Shown here: one piece after another, positions 40,402 through 49,970 of the stretch
Layout: each line of letters opens with the position of its first letter
Position numbering within the stretch: position 1 is the stretch's first letter
Notes under the pieces: model-generated
Seen by the model: the letters and a program-made list of their open reading frames with translations, nothing else
Database searches by the model: none
Told to the model about the DNA's origin: nothing
Position numbers and translations under genes: made by a program
Origin: an uncultured Eggerthellaceae bacterium
GTDB lineage: Bacteria; Actinomycetota; Coriobacteriia; Coriobacteriales; Eggerthellaceae
Length of the DNA: 64,000 nt
Assembly (NCBI GenBank): GCA_958454405.1
Contig: CAUEBO010000002.1
Coordinates: 48,064 to 112,063, forward strand
Direction of reading: 5' to 3'

Positions 40402-41913
40402 ATGGGCAAGACCTGTACCGAACTGTTCGCGGGGCTGGACTGCACCGTCATCGGCAACGCCGACGACGAGGTGAGCGGCATCGCCTACCGCAGCGACCGG
40501 GTGCAACCCGGGGATGCGTTCTTCTGCATCGTCGGCATGGCGGCCGACGGCCACTCGTTCGCGCAGGATGCCATCGACCGCGGCGCGAAGGTCCTCGTCG
40601 TGGAGCGCAAGGTGTATTTGGCCGACGCCACGGACGTCACCGAGGTCGTGGTGTCCGACACGCGCAAGGCCATGGCGCACGCCGCGGCGAACTTCTACGA
40701 CCATCCTTCCCGCGACTTCGCCCTCGTGGGCATCACCGGCACGAACGGCAAGACCACCACCACCTACCTCGTGGAGCACATCGCGCGCGTGGCGGGCAAG
40801 CGCACGGGCGTCATCGGCACCGTGGGCGTGACCATCGGGGACGCGCAGGAGAAGACGGCGCACACGACGCCCGAGTCGCCCGATTTGCAGCAGCTGCTCG
40901 CGCGCATGCGCGACGAGCGCTGCGACGTGGTGGCCATGGAGGTGAGCTCGCATGCGCTCGATCTGGAGCGCACGTGGGACACGGCGTTCGCCGTCACGGC
41001 GTTCTCGAACCTCACCCAGGACCACCTGGACTACCATCATACGTTCGAGGCGTACTTCGAGGCGAAGGCGCGGCTGTTCTCCAAGGACTATCCGGCGCGG
41101 CGCGTCATCTGCGTGGACGACAAATGGGGCAAGGAGCTCCTGCGCCGCTGTTCGGCGGCGGAGGACAAGGTGGTCACGACGGGATTCGACCCTTCCGCCC
41201 AGATACATCCCGTGGACGTGCGCTACGCGCCCACGCACACGTCCGTCACGCTCGACGTGCGCGGCTCCCGCATCTCGTTCGACTACCCGCTGGTGGGCAA
41301 GTTCAACGTCGAGAACATCATGTGCGCGTTCGGCATCGGCCTGCAGCTGGGATTCTCGCACGACGTCATCGTGGAGGCGCTGGAGGAGGCCCCGCAGATC
41401 CCCGGCCGCCTGGAGCGGGTGGGCGCTGCGCACGACGGCGGCGTGTCCGTGTTCGTGGACTACGCGCACACTCCCGACGCGCTGGAGAAGGCGCTCTCGT
41501 CCATCATGGCGCTCACGCCCGGCCGCACCTTCTGCGTGTTCGGCTGCGGGGGGGACCGCGATGCCAGCAAACGGCCCATCATGGGAAAGGCGGCCCTTGC
41601 GGCCGACCGCGCCATCGTGACGAGCGACAACCCGCGCACCGAGGATCCCCGGTCCATCATCGACGACGTCGTGAGCGGCATGGGATCGGGTGAGGGCCGC
41701 TTCGACGTGGAGCCCGACCGCCGCGCCGCCATCGCGCTGGCGCTCTCGCAGGCCGAGCCCGGAGACTCGGTGCTGGTGGCGGGCAAGGGCCATGAGGACT
41801 ACCAGCTCATCGGCGACCAGGTCCTCGCGTTCGACGACCGCGTCGTCGCGGCCGAAGAGCTGGAGAAGCGCTTCGCGCCTTTTGCCTCCGCGGGCGAGGG
41901 GGCGTCCAAGTAG
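40402..41913 (+). CDS. murE: UDP-MurNAc-tripeptide synthetase
   Basis: A 503-residue Mur ligase adding the third stem-peptide residue. The ATP site is ITGTNGKTTTTYLVEHIARV; further motifs are TTPESPDLQQLL, MEVSSHALDLERT, FSNLTQDHLDYHHTFEAYFEAKARLF (carbamylated Lys region) and VDYAHTPDALEKAL. The SDNPRTEDP motif contains DNPR, the marker of enzymes that add meso-diaminopimelate rather than lysine. It follows ftsI by 9 bp and precedes murF by 2 bp. Confidence 0.97.
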   Translation: MGKTCTELFAGLDCTVIGNADDEVSGIAYRSDRVQPGDAFFCIVGMAADGHSFAQDAIDRGAKVLVVERKVYLADATDVTEVVVSDTRKAMAHAAANFYDHPSRDFALVGITGTNGKTTTTYLVEHIARVAGKRTGVIGTVGVTIGDAQEKTAHTTPESPDLQQLLARMRDERCDVVAMEVSSHALDLERTWDTAFAVTAFSNLTQDHLDYHHTFEAYFEAKARLFSKDYPARRVICVDDKWGKELLRRCSAAEDKVVTTGFDPSAQIHPVDVRYAPTHTSVTLDVRGSRISFDYPLVGKFNVENIMCAFGIGLQLGFSHDVIVEALEEAPQIPGRLERVGAAHDGGVSVFVDYAHTPDALEKALSSIMALTPGRTFCVFGCGGDRDASKRPIMGKAALAADRAIVTSDNPRTEDPRSIIDDVVSGMGSGEGRFDVEPDRRAAIALALSQAEPGDSVLVAGKGHEDYQLIGDQVLAFDDRVVAAEELEKRFAPFASAGEGASK

Positions 41914-41915
41914 CC

Positions 41916-43412
41916 ATGCGCCTGAACGCAAAGCAGATAGCCGCCTGCACGGGCGGCACGTTCGCGGTCGAGCCGCTCGATCCGCGGGCGCTCGCGACGG
42001 GCATCGCCTGGGATTCCCGCGACGTGGAGGAAGGCGACGCGTACGTGGCGCTGCCGGGCGCGCGGGTGGACGGCCACGACTTCGTCGGAGCGGCCCTGCG
42101 CGCGGGTGCCGTCCTGGCGCTGGTCATGCAGCCCATCGACGAGGCCGCGCGCCTGCTGGCCCGCGAGCTGGGCGCGGCGGTGATCGAGGTTCCCGACACG
42201 GCCGCCGCGGTGACCGACATCGCGCGGGCGTGGCGCCCCCGTTTGAAGGGGCGCGTGATCGGGCTGACGGGCTCGACGGGCAAGACCACCACCAAGAACC
42301 TCGTGCGCGACGTGCTGGCCGCCTCCCATTCGGTGGTGGCCACGGCTGGCAACCAGAACAACGAGCTGGGCGTTCCCAAGACGCTTCTGTCCGCCGATCC
42401 CGAGACCGAGATGGTGGTCGTCGAGATGGGCATGCGGGGCCCCGGGCAGATCGCCGAGCTGTGCGGGTTCGTGCGCCCCGACTGGGGCCTCGTCACGAAC
42501 GTGGGGGAAAGCCACATCGAGCTTCTGGGCAGCCGCGAGAACATCGCGCGCGCCAAAGCCGAGCTTTTGTGCGCGCTGCCTCCGACGGGCACCGCCTTCC
42601 TGAACGGCGACGACGACCTGTCCGACTTCATGTTGGAGCAGGCCGCCCGCCGCGATGCGGCGGGGGACGTCGTGTGCTTCGACGGCTCGGGCTGTCTTGC
42701 CGCCGCGCCGGACGGCGATGCGGGATGGCGATGCGGCCCCGCCGTATGGGCGGAGGACGTCCGTCTGGACGAGCAGGGGCGCGCCCGATTCACGCTGTGC
42801 GCCCGCGGGTTCTCCGACGGGACGGCGCCGGATGCGGGCGATGCGGTCGAGCGCCAGGAGTGCGCGCTCGCGCTGCGCGGGCTGCACAACGTGGCGAACG
42901 CCTGCGCCGCGGCCGCGGTCGGCCGCAAGGCGGGCATGGGGCTGGCCGTTATCGCGGACGCCCTCGCCGGGGCGCTTCCCGAGGCGGGTCGCCAGGAAGT
43001 GCTCAGGGCCCGCGGAGGATTCACCGTGGTGAACGACGCCTACAACGCCAACCCCGACTCCATGCGCGCTTCGCTCGCCACGTTCTGCGCGCTCGGGGTG
43101 CCGGGGCGCCGCGTGGCCGTGCTGGGCGACATGGGGGAGCTGGGCGACTACGCGCCCGCATGCCACGAGGGCATCGGCGAGCTGGCCGCGACGCTGCCGC
43201 TCGACCGCCTCGTCTGCGTGGGCGAGCTGTCCGCCCATATCGCCGGCGCGGCCGAGCGCGCGGGCATGGACGCCGCGCGCATCGTCCGCGCATCCTCGCT
43301 TTCCGACGTGCTCGGCGATTTGGACGCCTACGTTGAGCCGGGGGACGCCGTGCTGGTGAAGGCCTCCCATTTCATGGGACTCGAACGCGTGGTCGAAGGG
43401 CTGGTCAACTAA
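41916..43412 (+). CDS. murF: UDP-MurNAc-tripeptide--D-Ala-D-Ala ligase
   Basis: A 498-residue Mur ligase completing the pentapeptide. Recognised by LTGSTGKTTTKNLVRDVLA, AGNQNNELGVPKTLL, EMGMRGPGQIAELC, ITNVGESHIELLGS-like (VTNVGESHIELLGSRENIARAKAEL) and the C-terminal VVNDAYNANPDSMRASLATF. The insert around residues 230-300 is longer and more Asp/Gly-rich than in E. coli MurF. It sits between murE and mraY with 1-2-bp gaps. Confidence 0.97.
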   Translation: MRLNAKQIAACTGGTFAVEPLDPRALATGIAWDSRDVEEGDAYVALPGARVDGHDFVGAALRAGAVLALVMQPIDEAARLLARELGAAVIEVPDTAAAVTDIARAWRPRLKGRVIGLTGSTGKTTTKNLVRDVLAASHSVVATAGNQNNELGVPKTLLSADPETEMVVVEMGMRGPGQIAELCGFVRPDWGLVTNVGESHIELLGSRENIARAKAELLCALPPTGTAFLNGDDDLSDFMLEQAARRDAAGDVVCFDGSGCLAAAPDGDAGWRCGPAVWAEDVRLDEQGRARFTLCARGFSDGTAPDAGDAVERQECALALRGLHNVANACAAAAVGRKAGMGLAVIADALAGALPEAGRQEVLRARGGFTVVNDAYNANPDSMRASLATFCALGVPGRRVAVLGDMGELGDYAPACHEGIGELAATLPLDRLVCVGELSAHIAGAAERAGMDAARIVRASSLSDVLGDLDAYVEPGDAVLVKASHFMGLERVVEGLVN

Positions 43413-43413
43413 T

Positions 43414-44460
43414 ATGTTTGCGATTTTTTCCCAATATCCGACGTTCCTGGTGTTTTTGGCCGTGGTGGCGGCCATCGTCATCACGATGGCGCTCACGCCG
43501 CTGTGGATCAGGTTCCTGAAGCTCAGCCACATCGGCCAGCAAGTGCGCGCCGACGGGCCCGAGAGCCATCTCGTCAAGCAGGGCACCCCCACCATGGGCG
43601 GCGTCATCATGCTTTTGGCCGTGGTGGCCACGGCGCTGCTCATCGGCCTGCCCACGCCCGAGACCTTCGTGCTTCTGGCGGCCACGGTGCTCACGGGGCT
43701 TCTGGGCTTCATCGACGACGCGTCGAAGGTGGTCAAGGAGCGCTCGCTGGGCCTGACGCCCAAGATGAAGCTCATCGGCCAGTTCGCCATCGCCACGGCG
43801 TTCGTCCTGGCGGCGGTGAACCTTTTGGGCATCCCGCCCACCGTGGAGATCCCGTTCGTGGCCACGCTCGATTTCGGCATCCTGACCACGATCGTGCCCA
43901 TCGGCGACGGCATAGCCGTCCCCTGGCTCTACGTGCTGTTCGTGAACATCCTGCTCGTGGGGCTGTGCAACGCCGTGAACCTGACCGACGGCCTGGACGG
44001 CCTGGCCGCGGGCACCGTCATGATCGTCATGATCGTGATGGCGGCCATCGCGTACCGCTCCAACCTGCTCGAGCCGGCCATCTTCGCCGCAGCCCTCGCC
44101 GGCGCGTGCGTCGGGTTCCTCTGGTTCAACTCCTTTCCCGCCGACATCTTCATGGGCGACACCGGATCGCTCGCGCTCGGCATGGCGCTGGGCTGCCTGG
44201 CCGTGCTCACCAAGACCGAGTTCATCTCCATCATCATCGGCGGGCTGTTCGTCGCCGAGGCCCTGTCGGTCATGATCCAGGTGTTCTGGTACAAGAGGAC
44301 GAAGCGGCGCATCTTCCTCATGGCGCCTTTGCACCACCACTTCGAGAAGAAGGGCTGGAGCGAAACGAAGGTGGTCGTGCGCTTCTGGATCATCTCGGGC
44401 GTGCTCGCCGCGACGGGCTTCTCGCTGTACTTCGCCGAGACGCTCATGGCGGTGGCGTAG
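43414..44460 (+). CDS. mraY: Phospho-N-acetylmuramoyl-pentapeptide-transferase
   Basis: A 348-residue polytopic enzyme (about 10 helices) that makes lipid I from UDP-MurNAc-pentapeptide and undecaprenyl phosphate. Signatures are KQGTPTMGGV, GFIDDASKVVKERSLGL (catalytic Asp pair), NLTDGLDGLAAG, GDTGSLALG and the MAPLHHHFEKKGWSE loop. Starts one base after murF. Confidence 0.98.
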   Translation: MFAIFSQYPTFLVFLAVVAAIVITMALTPLWIRFLKLSHIGQQVRADGPESHLVKQGTPTMGGVIMLLAVVATALLIGLPTPETFVLLAATVLTGLLGFIDDASKVVKERSLGLTPKMKLIGQFAIATAFVLAAVNLLGIPPTVEIPFVATLDFGILTTIVPIGDGIAVPWLYVLFVNILLVGLCNAVNLTDGLDGLAAGTVMIVMIVMAAIAYRSNLLEPAIFAAALAGACVGFLWFNSFPADIFMGDTGSLALGMALGCLAVLTKTEFISIIIGGLFVAEALSVMIQVFWYKRTKRRIFLMAPLHHHFEKKGWSETKVVVRFWIISGVLAATGFSLYFAETLMAVA

Positions 44461-44463
44461 GGC

Positions 44464-45999
44464 ATGGACGCGCGCGAACTCCTCGCCGACCGCAAGGGGG
44501 CGCCTCGGCGCCTCGGCCATGTGCTCGTCCTGGGCCTGGGCAAGAGCGGCCGCGCGGCAGCCGAGTACTGCCTGCCCCTCATCGGCGATCGCGTGGAATC
44601 GCTCTCGATCGCCGCTGGCGGGCGCACGCGGGAATCCGAGGCCTTCGGGGCCGAAGCCGTTTCGCGCGGGGCCCGCGTGGCGTTCGGCGACGACGGCGTG
44701 GCCGAGCTTTCGCCTCTGGTGGCGGGCGGGCGCTTCGACCTGTGCGTGGCGAGCCCTGGCATCCCGCCGTTCTCGCCGCTCTACGAGGCGGCCGGCAGGC
44801 TGTCGGACGACATGGCGGGCGAGCTCGAGTTCGCCTGGCGGGAAAGCGCCGCGGACAGCCGCTGGATCGCCGTGACGGGCACGAACGGCAAGACGACGGC
44901 CTGCGCCTGCACGGCGCACGTGCTGGCCTCGGCCGGCCTGCGGGCGGCGGCCGTCGGCAACATCGGCGACACGTGCATCGAGGCGGTGGCCGCGAAAGAC
45001 ACCGACGTCTACGTGGCGGAGACGTCGTCCTACCAGCTGGCCTCCACGAGCCGCTTCGCCCCGGACGTGGCCGTGCTGCTCAACGTCACGCCCGACCATC
45101 TGCACTGGCACGGCTCCTTCGAAGCCTACCGCGACGCGAAGCTCAAGGTGCTCGCGAACCTTCCCGGCACGCCGGGCGGCACGGCCGTGCTCGACGCGAC
45201 CAACGATGTCGTGCGGGCCGAGGTCCGCCGCCTGCGCGCGCAGTCCGTGGCCGAGCGCGGCTTCTCCTACGTCCCTTTGGGGACGGCGTCGGGCCTGTCC
45301 GGCGACATGCGGGCGGCCTGCGGCAGCCGCAACGCCGCGTTCCTCGGAGCCGACGGCGCGCTGCGCGTGGCGCTGGACGGCGTCGAGCACGAGCTGCTGC
45401 GCGCCGACGAACTGCTGATCAAAGGCGAGCACAACGCCTCCAACGCCCTCGCCGCCGCTTCGGCCGCGCTCGCCCTTGGCGTGCGTCCCGCCGACGTCGC
45501 GGCCGGGCTGCGCACGTTCGCGCCGCTCGAGCACCGCATCGAGCCGTGCGGAGAAGTGCGCGGCGCGCGCGTCTTCAACGATTCGAAGGCCACGAACGTC
45601 GACGCCACGCTCAAGGCGATCGCGTCGTTTCCCGAAACGCGCCCCATCGTGCTTTTGGGAGGCGAGGACAAGGGCACCGACCTCGCCCCGCTCGTGGCGG
45701 CCGCCCGCGCCCATGCGCGCGCCGTCGTGTGCTTCGGCGCTGCGGGCCCCCGGTTCGCGTCGGCGTTCGGCGTCGGCGGACCTGCGAGCGACCAGCCTTC
45801 GAGCGAGAAAAGCGGCCTTCTCGTTCTGCGCGCCGAGCATCTGGAGGACGCGCTCGATGCGGCGCTCGAGCTTGCGGGTGCGGGCGACGTCGTGCTGCTG
45901 TCGCCGGCCTGCGCGTCGTTCGACGAGTTCGGATCGTTCGAAGAGCGCGGCCGCGCGTTCAAGGCGCTCGTCGCCGACCGCGCCGCGCACGGGGCGTAG
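44464..45999 (+). CDS. murD: UDP-MurNAc-L-alanine--D-glutamate ligase
   Basis: A 511-residue Mur ligase adding D-Glu. It has an N-terminal Rossmann domain (VLVLGLGKSGRAAAEYCL), ATP loop VTGTNGKTTACACTAHVL, AETSSYQLASTSRFAPDVAVLLNVTPDHL and the C-terminal FNDSKATNVDATLKAIASF. Compared with typical MurD (about 450) it is some 60 residues longer, mainly an insert of about 30 residues near 385-440 before LSPACASFDEFGSFEERGRAF. It lies 3 bp after mraY. Confidence 0.97.
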   Translation: MDARELLADRKGAPRRLGHVLVLGLGKSGRAAAEYCLPLIGDRVESLSIAAGGRTRESEAFGAEAVSRGARVAFGDDGVAELSPLVAGGRFDLCVASPGIPPFSPLYEAAGRLSDDMAGELEFAWRESAADSRWIAVTGTNGKTTACACTAHVLASAGLRAAAVGNIGDTCIEAVAAKDTDVYVAETSSYQLASTSRFAPDVAVLLNVTPDHLHWHGSFEAYRDAKLKVLANLPGTPGGTAVLDATNDVVRAEVRRLRAQSVAERGFSYVPLGTASGLSGDMRAACGSRNAAFLGADGALRVALDGVEHELLRADELLIKGEHNASNALAAASAALALGVRPADVAAGLRTFAPLEHRIEPCGEVRGARVFNDSKATNVDATLKAIASFPETRPIVLLGGEDKGTDLAPLVAAARAHARAVVCFGAAGPRFASAFGVGGPASDQPSSEKSGLLVLRAEHLEDALDAALELAGAGDVVLLSPACASFDEFGSFEERGRAFKALVADRAAHGA

Positions 46000-46008
46000 G
46001 GGCGCGCC

Positions 46009-47262
46009 GTGGCTTCCGCTCGCGACACGCGGGATGCGCCCGCGCACGTCCTCGGCCCGCGCCTGCTGCTGCTCGTCACGGTGCTCGCACTGCTGCTCAT
46101 CGGCCTGGTGATGGTGTACTCGGCCTCGACGGTCGAGGCGCTCTCGGAGGGGTCGAACCCGGCGGCGTACCTGTTGGACCAGCTCAAGTTCGCCGTCATC
46201 GGCGTGGTCTGCGCGCTCGTGGTGTGGAAGTTCTTCCCCTACGAAGTGTGGAGGGGCCCGCTCATCTGGGCGGTGTGGGGGCTCGCCGTCGGCATGCTCG
46301 TGCTCGTGGCCGTCATGGGCACGGTGGGGCTCGGCGCGCAGCGCTGGCTCTCGCTCGGGTTCATCAGCCTGCAGCCCTCGGAGTTCGCCAAGATCGCGTT
46401 CATCCTCATGGGCGCGCGCATTCTGGACCGCTTCCGTGCGGGCGAGCTGGCGACGCGCGATTTGTTCGTGCAGGCGGCCGTGCTCATCCTCATACCCGTC
46501 CTGTTCCTGTACCGCACGCAGTCCGACCTGGGCACGACCCTCATCATATTCGTCGGCATCCTGGCGGTCATGTGGATCGGCGAGGTGCCGCTGCGCGTCA
46601 TCCTCGTCATCCTGGGGATCGGAGCGGCGTTCGCGGTCGTCGCCACGGTGTTCACGGGCTATCGCTCGGACCGCCTCCTGTTCCTCAATCCCTGGGACGA
46701 CGGCAGCGACGGCTACGGCAACGGCTGGCAGCTCATCCACTCGTTCTACGCCTTCGCGGACGGGGGGCTGTTCGGCGTCGGCATCGGGAACTCGCGCGAG
46801 AAGTACCTGTGGCTGCCCGAGGCCGAGACCGACTTCATCTTCGCCATCATCGGCGAGGAGCTGGGCCTGGTCGGCGCGTTCGGCGTCATCGTGCTGTTTT
46901 TGCTGCTGCTGTACGCGGGCATGCGCATCGCGCGCTCGGCCCCGGACAACTTCGGCGCCATGATAGCCGGCAGCTGCACGATCATGCTCGTGTTCCAGGC
47001 GTTCCTCAACATCGGATGTGTCATGGGCGTCCTGCCGACCACCGGCAAGCCCTTGCCGTTCATTTCGTCGGGCGGCTCGTCGCTCATCGCGACGCTCATC
47101 ATGGTGGGCCTCGTGCTGTCGGTGTCGCGCGCGGCGGGAGCCCCCAGCGTCTACGACCGCAGGCGCGACGACCTGCGCATCGTGCGCGCGGCCCCGACCG
47201 ACGCGGGCGCCCGGGCGGGCCGAAGCAGCCGAACGCAGTCGTCTCGGCGGAGCAGGAGGTAG
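46009..47262 (+). CDS. ftsW: SEDS peptidoglycan glycosyltransferase FtsW
   Basis: A 417-residue protein with 10 membrane helices. SEDS motifs include LLIGLVMVYSAS, GAQRWLSLGFISLQPSEFAKIAFI, LYRTQSDLGTTLIIF (catalytic Asp loop region), GNGWQLIHSFYAFADGGLFGVGIGNSREK, EAETDFIFAIIGEELGL and KPLPFISSGGSSLIATL. It polymerises lipid II at the septum with FtsI. It uses a GTG start 10 bp after murD; the C-terminus carries a basic tail of about 45 residues. Confidence 0.97.
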   Translation: MASARDTRDAPAHVLGPRLLLLVTVLALLLIGLVMVYSASTVEALSEGSNPAAYLLDQLKFAVIGVVCALVVWKFFPYEVWRGPLIWAVWGLAVGMLVLVAVMGTVGLGAQRWLSLGFISLQPSEFAKIAFILMGARILDRFRAGELATRDLFVQAAVLILIPVLFLYRTQSDLGTTLIIFVGILAVMWIGEVPLRVILVILGIGAAFAVVATVFTGYRSDRLLFLNPWDDGSDGYGNGWQLIHSFYAFADGGLFGVGIGNSREKYLWLPEAETDFIFAIIGEELGLVGAFGVIVLFLLLLYAGMRIARSAPDNFGAMIAGSCTIMLVFQAFLNIGCVMGVLPTTGKPLPFISSGGSSLIATLIMVGLVLSVSRAAGAPSVYDRRRDDLRIVRAAPTDAGARAGRSSRTQSSRRSRR

Positions 47263-47265
47263 CGT

Positions 47266-48384
47266 ATGCTCATCGTTCTTTCCGGCGGCGGGACCGCCGG
47301 CCACATCAACCCGGCGCTCGCGCTGGCCGACGTGCTCCAGGAACGCGGGCACGACGTGCGGTTCGCCGGCACGCCCACGGGCGTGGAGGCGCGCCTCGTG
47401 GCGCAGGCGGGCATTCCGTTCACGCCCTTCGAGGCGGCCGGGTTCGACCGCAGCCATCCGCTCACGCTGCCGAAGGCCGTCGCCAAGATCCAGCGGAGCA
47501 CGCGCGCCGCGCGCCGCTGGTTCGACGAGATCGAGCCCGACGCGGTGGTGGGGTTCGGCGGCTACGTGTGCATACCCGTGGCCCGCGCCGCCGAGCAGCG
47601 CGGCATCCCCGTGGTGGTGCACGAGCAGAACTCGGTGATGGGCATGGCGAACAAGTACCTGGCCCGCCGGGCGGCCGCCGTGTGCCTGACCTACGAGCAT
47701 GCGGCGTCGGCGCTCAAGGACGCGAGCCGCGTGCGCATCACGGGCAACCCCGTGCGCGCGAGCGTGTTCGCCGCCACGCGCGAGGAGGGGCGCGAGCTGT
47801 TCGGCATCCCGCAGGACGCCCGCATGCTGCTCGTGACGGGCGGCAGCCTGGGCGCGCGCCACCTGAACCAGGCCGTCGCCGCGCTCAAGGGGGCGCTGCT
47901 GTCCTATGAGGACCTGCATGTCGTCCACGTCGCCGGGCCGAAGGAGCTCGACGCGACGGCCGCGGCGCTGGCGCTCTCGCCTGAGGAGGAACGGCGCTGG
48001 CACCTGTTCGGCTACCTCGACCGCATGGGCGAGGCCATGGCCGCCGCCGACGCGATCGTGTCGCGCGCAGGAGCCACGTCGCTCGCCGAGATATCCGCGC
48101 GCGCCCTGCCCGCGCTGCTCGTGCCGTTCCCGTTCGCCACGGAGGACCACCAGACCACGAACGCCCGGGCGTGCGTGGAGGCGGGCGCGGCGTACATGGT
48201 GGCCGACGCCGACGTGGAGGGCCCCGAGTTCGAGCGCCTGCTGCGCTCGCTCGTCGAGGACGGCGGCGCGCGCGAGCGCATGGCGCAGGCGGCCCGCGCC
48301 CAGAAGACGCGCGACGCGGCCGGGCTGTTGGCCGACGCGGTCGTGGAAGCGGCCCGCGCGCACGGCGCCGCGGCGGGCCGATAG
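47266..48384 (+). CDS. murG: UDP-GlcNAc--lipid I GlcNAc transferase
   Basis: A 372-residue GT28 enzyme converting lipid I to lipid II at the inner face of the membrane. Motifs are LSGGGTAGHINPALALADVL (donor loop), VGFGGYVCIPVARAAEQRGIPVVVHEQNSVMG, LLVTGGSLGARHLNQAV, and SRAGATSLAEISARALPALLVPFPFATEDHQTTNA. Starts 4 bp after ftsW. The 142 bp between murG and murC are the largest early gap in the cluster, and GGGTACAAT near 48385 may be a weak internal -10 box. Confidence 0.98.
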   Translation: MLIVLSGGGTAGHINPALALADVLQERGHDVRFAGTPTGVEARLVAQAGIPFTPFEAAGFDRSHPLTLPKAVAKIQRSTRAARRWFDEIEPDAVVGFGGYVCIPVARAAEQRGIPVVVHEQNSVMGMANKYLARRAAAVCLTYEHAASALKDASRVRITGNPVRASVFAATREEGRELFGIPQDARMLLVTGGSLGARHLNQAVAALKGALLSYEDLHVVHVAGPKELDATAAALALSPEEERRWHLFGYLDRMGEAMAAADAIVSRAGATSLAEISARALPALLVPFPFATEDHQTTNARACVEAGAAYMVADADVEGPEFERLLRSLVEDGGARERMAQAARAQKTRDAAGLLADAVVEAARAHGAAAGR

Positions 48385-48526
48385 GGTACAATAGCGCTTC
48401 GCGAGCCGGGCGGCGGGAAGGTCCGCCGCCCGCGTGCGCGCGCCGGGCCGCGGCTTGCGCGCCGATGGGCGCAAGGGGCCGAGCGCCGGGGCCGCTGCTT
48501 GCAAGGACGAGATCGAAGGGTACAGG

Positions 48527-49963
48527 ATGGAAACAGCGCGTATCGAACAGGTGCATTTCATCGGCATCGGAGGAGTCGGCATGAGCGGCATCGCCCGCGT
48601 CGCCGCCGACCAGGGCATGCGGGTGAGCGGTTCGGACATCAAGGAGAGCCGCTACACCAAGCAGCTCAAGGACGTCGGCGTGGAGGTGCGCATCGGCCAC
48701 GATGCGGCCAACGTCCCCGCGGGAGAACCCGTCGTGGTGGTGTCGACCGCCATCCTGGACAACAACCCCGAGCTCGTCGCGGCCAAGGAGCGGGGGCTTT
48801 CCATCTGGCACCGCGCCCAGATGCTCGCCTACCTCGGGGTGGACCTCGAGACGCTTGCGGTGGCGGGCACGCACGGCAAGACGACCACCTCCTCCATGCT
48901 GGCGAGCGCCCTCGACGGCATGGGGCTCGATCCCACCTTCCTCATCGGCGGCATCGTGCGCGCCTATGGCACGAACGCGCATTCCGGAACGGGGCGCTAC
49001 TACGTGGTGGAGGCCGACGAGAGCGACAAGTCGTTCATGCACCTCGCGCCCCGCGCGGTGCTGGTCACCAACATCGAAGCCGACCACCTGGACCACTACC
49101 GCGATCTCGACGAGATATACGAGAAGTTCGCGGCCTTCATGGGCTCGGTGCCCGAAGACGGCGGCGTGATCGTGGCCTGCGGCGAGGACGAGGCGCTCGT
49201 GCGCATCGCCCGCGCGGCGGGGCGGCGCCTGCTCACCTACGGGTTCGGCGAGGAGTGCGACCTGCGCGTCACCGCCTGCGAGCCGCGCGGCGTCGGCAGC
49301 GACTTCACGCTCGCGCTGCCGGACGGGAGCACGGTCGAAGCGCACGTCAAGCAGAACCCGGGCCGGCACAACGTGCTGAACGCCGCCGGGGTGATCGGGC
49401 TTTTGTGGGCGCTCGGGCACGATCCGGCCGAGGCGGCCCGCGCGCTCGCGGAGTTCGCAGGCGTCAAGCGGCGCTTCGACCTGGTGGGAGAGGCGGCCGG
49501 GATCACGGTCGTGGACGACTACGCGCACCATCCCACCGAGATCGCCGCCACCATCGACGCCGCTTCGAAGCTGGGCTACCGGCACGTCCACGTGCTGTTC
49601 CAGCCGCATCGCTACTCGCGCGCGCCGCTGTTCACCGAGGTGCTCAAAGACGAGTTCGCCGCCGCGTTCGACGCAGCCGACGCCGTCACGTTCATGGACG
49701 TGTACCCGGCCGGCGAAGCGCCCGTTCCCGGCGTGTCGGGCAAGACGTTCTTGAACGTCGTGCTCGACCATCCCGGGCACCCGGAAGCCTCCTACGTCCC
49801 GCGCCGCGTCGAGGTCGTGCCCCATCTGGCGTCCAAGCTGGAACCGGGCGATTTGGCGATCACCATGGGCGCGGGCGACGTGACGGCCGTCGGCCCCGAG
49901 CTCGTGGAGGCGCTTTCCCGCGCCTCCCGCGCAGCGGCCGGGCCTTCCGGCGGCAGGGCGTGA
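48527..49963 (+). CDS. murC: UDP-N-acetylmuramate--L-alanine ligase
   Basis: A 478-residue Mur ligase adding the first amino acid. Motifs are VHFIGIGGVGMSGIARVA, VAGTHGKTTTSSMLASAL (GTHGKTT, typical of MurC), YYVVEADESDKSFMHL, NIEADHLDHY and VVDDYAHHPTEIAATI. The start at 48527 follows GAAGGGTACAGG; the in-frame extension upstream is Arg/Gly-rich and not conserved-looking. Precedes murB by 7 bp. Confidence 0.97.
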   Translation: METARIEQVHFIGIGGVGMSGIARVAADQGMRVSGSDIKESRYTKQLKDVGVEVRIGHDAANVPAGEPVVVVSTAILDNNPELVAAKERGLSIWHRAQMLAYLGVDLETLAVAGTHGKTTTSSMLASALDGMGLDPTFLIGGIVRAYGTNAHSGTGRYYVVEADESDKSFMHLAPRAVLVTNIEADHLDHYRDLDEIYEKFAAFMGSVPEDGGVIVACGEDEALVRIARAAGRRLLTYGFGEECDLRVTACEPRGVGSDFTLALPDGSTVEAHVKQNPGRHNVLNAAGVIGLLWALGHDPAEAARALAEFAGVKRRFDLVGEAAGITVVDDYAHHPTEIAATIDAASKLGYRHVHVLFQPHRYSRAPLFTEVLKDEFAAAFDAADAVTFMDVYPAGEAPVPGVSGKTFLNVVLDHPGHPEASYVPRRVEVVPHLASKLEPGDLAITMGAGDVTAVGPELVEALSRASRAAAGPSGGRA

Positions 49964-49970
49964 TGCGACC

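Noticed and set aside
38362..41931. A 3.6-kb minus-strand open frame opposite ftsI-murE
   Set aside because: Same kind of antisense shadow; no ribosome site or domain.
43503..47909. A 4.4-kb open frame on the plus strand in another phase over mraY-murG
   Set aside because: Low-complexity Arg/Gly-rich product, no motif; it results from scarce stop codons in GC-rich DNA.
43405..48642. A 5.2-kb open frame on the minus strand, opposite mraY-murC
   Set aside because: It is an antisense shadow of high-GC coding sequence: its protein is Arg/His/Gly/Ala-rich without domains, and the plus-strand Mur/Fts proteins are unambiguous.
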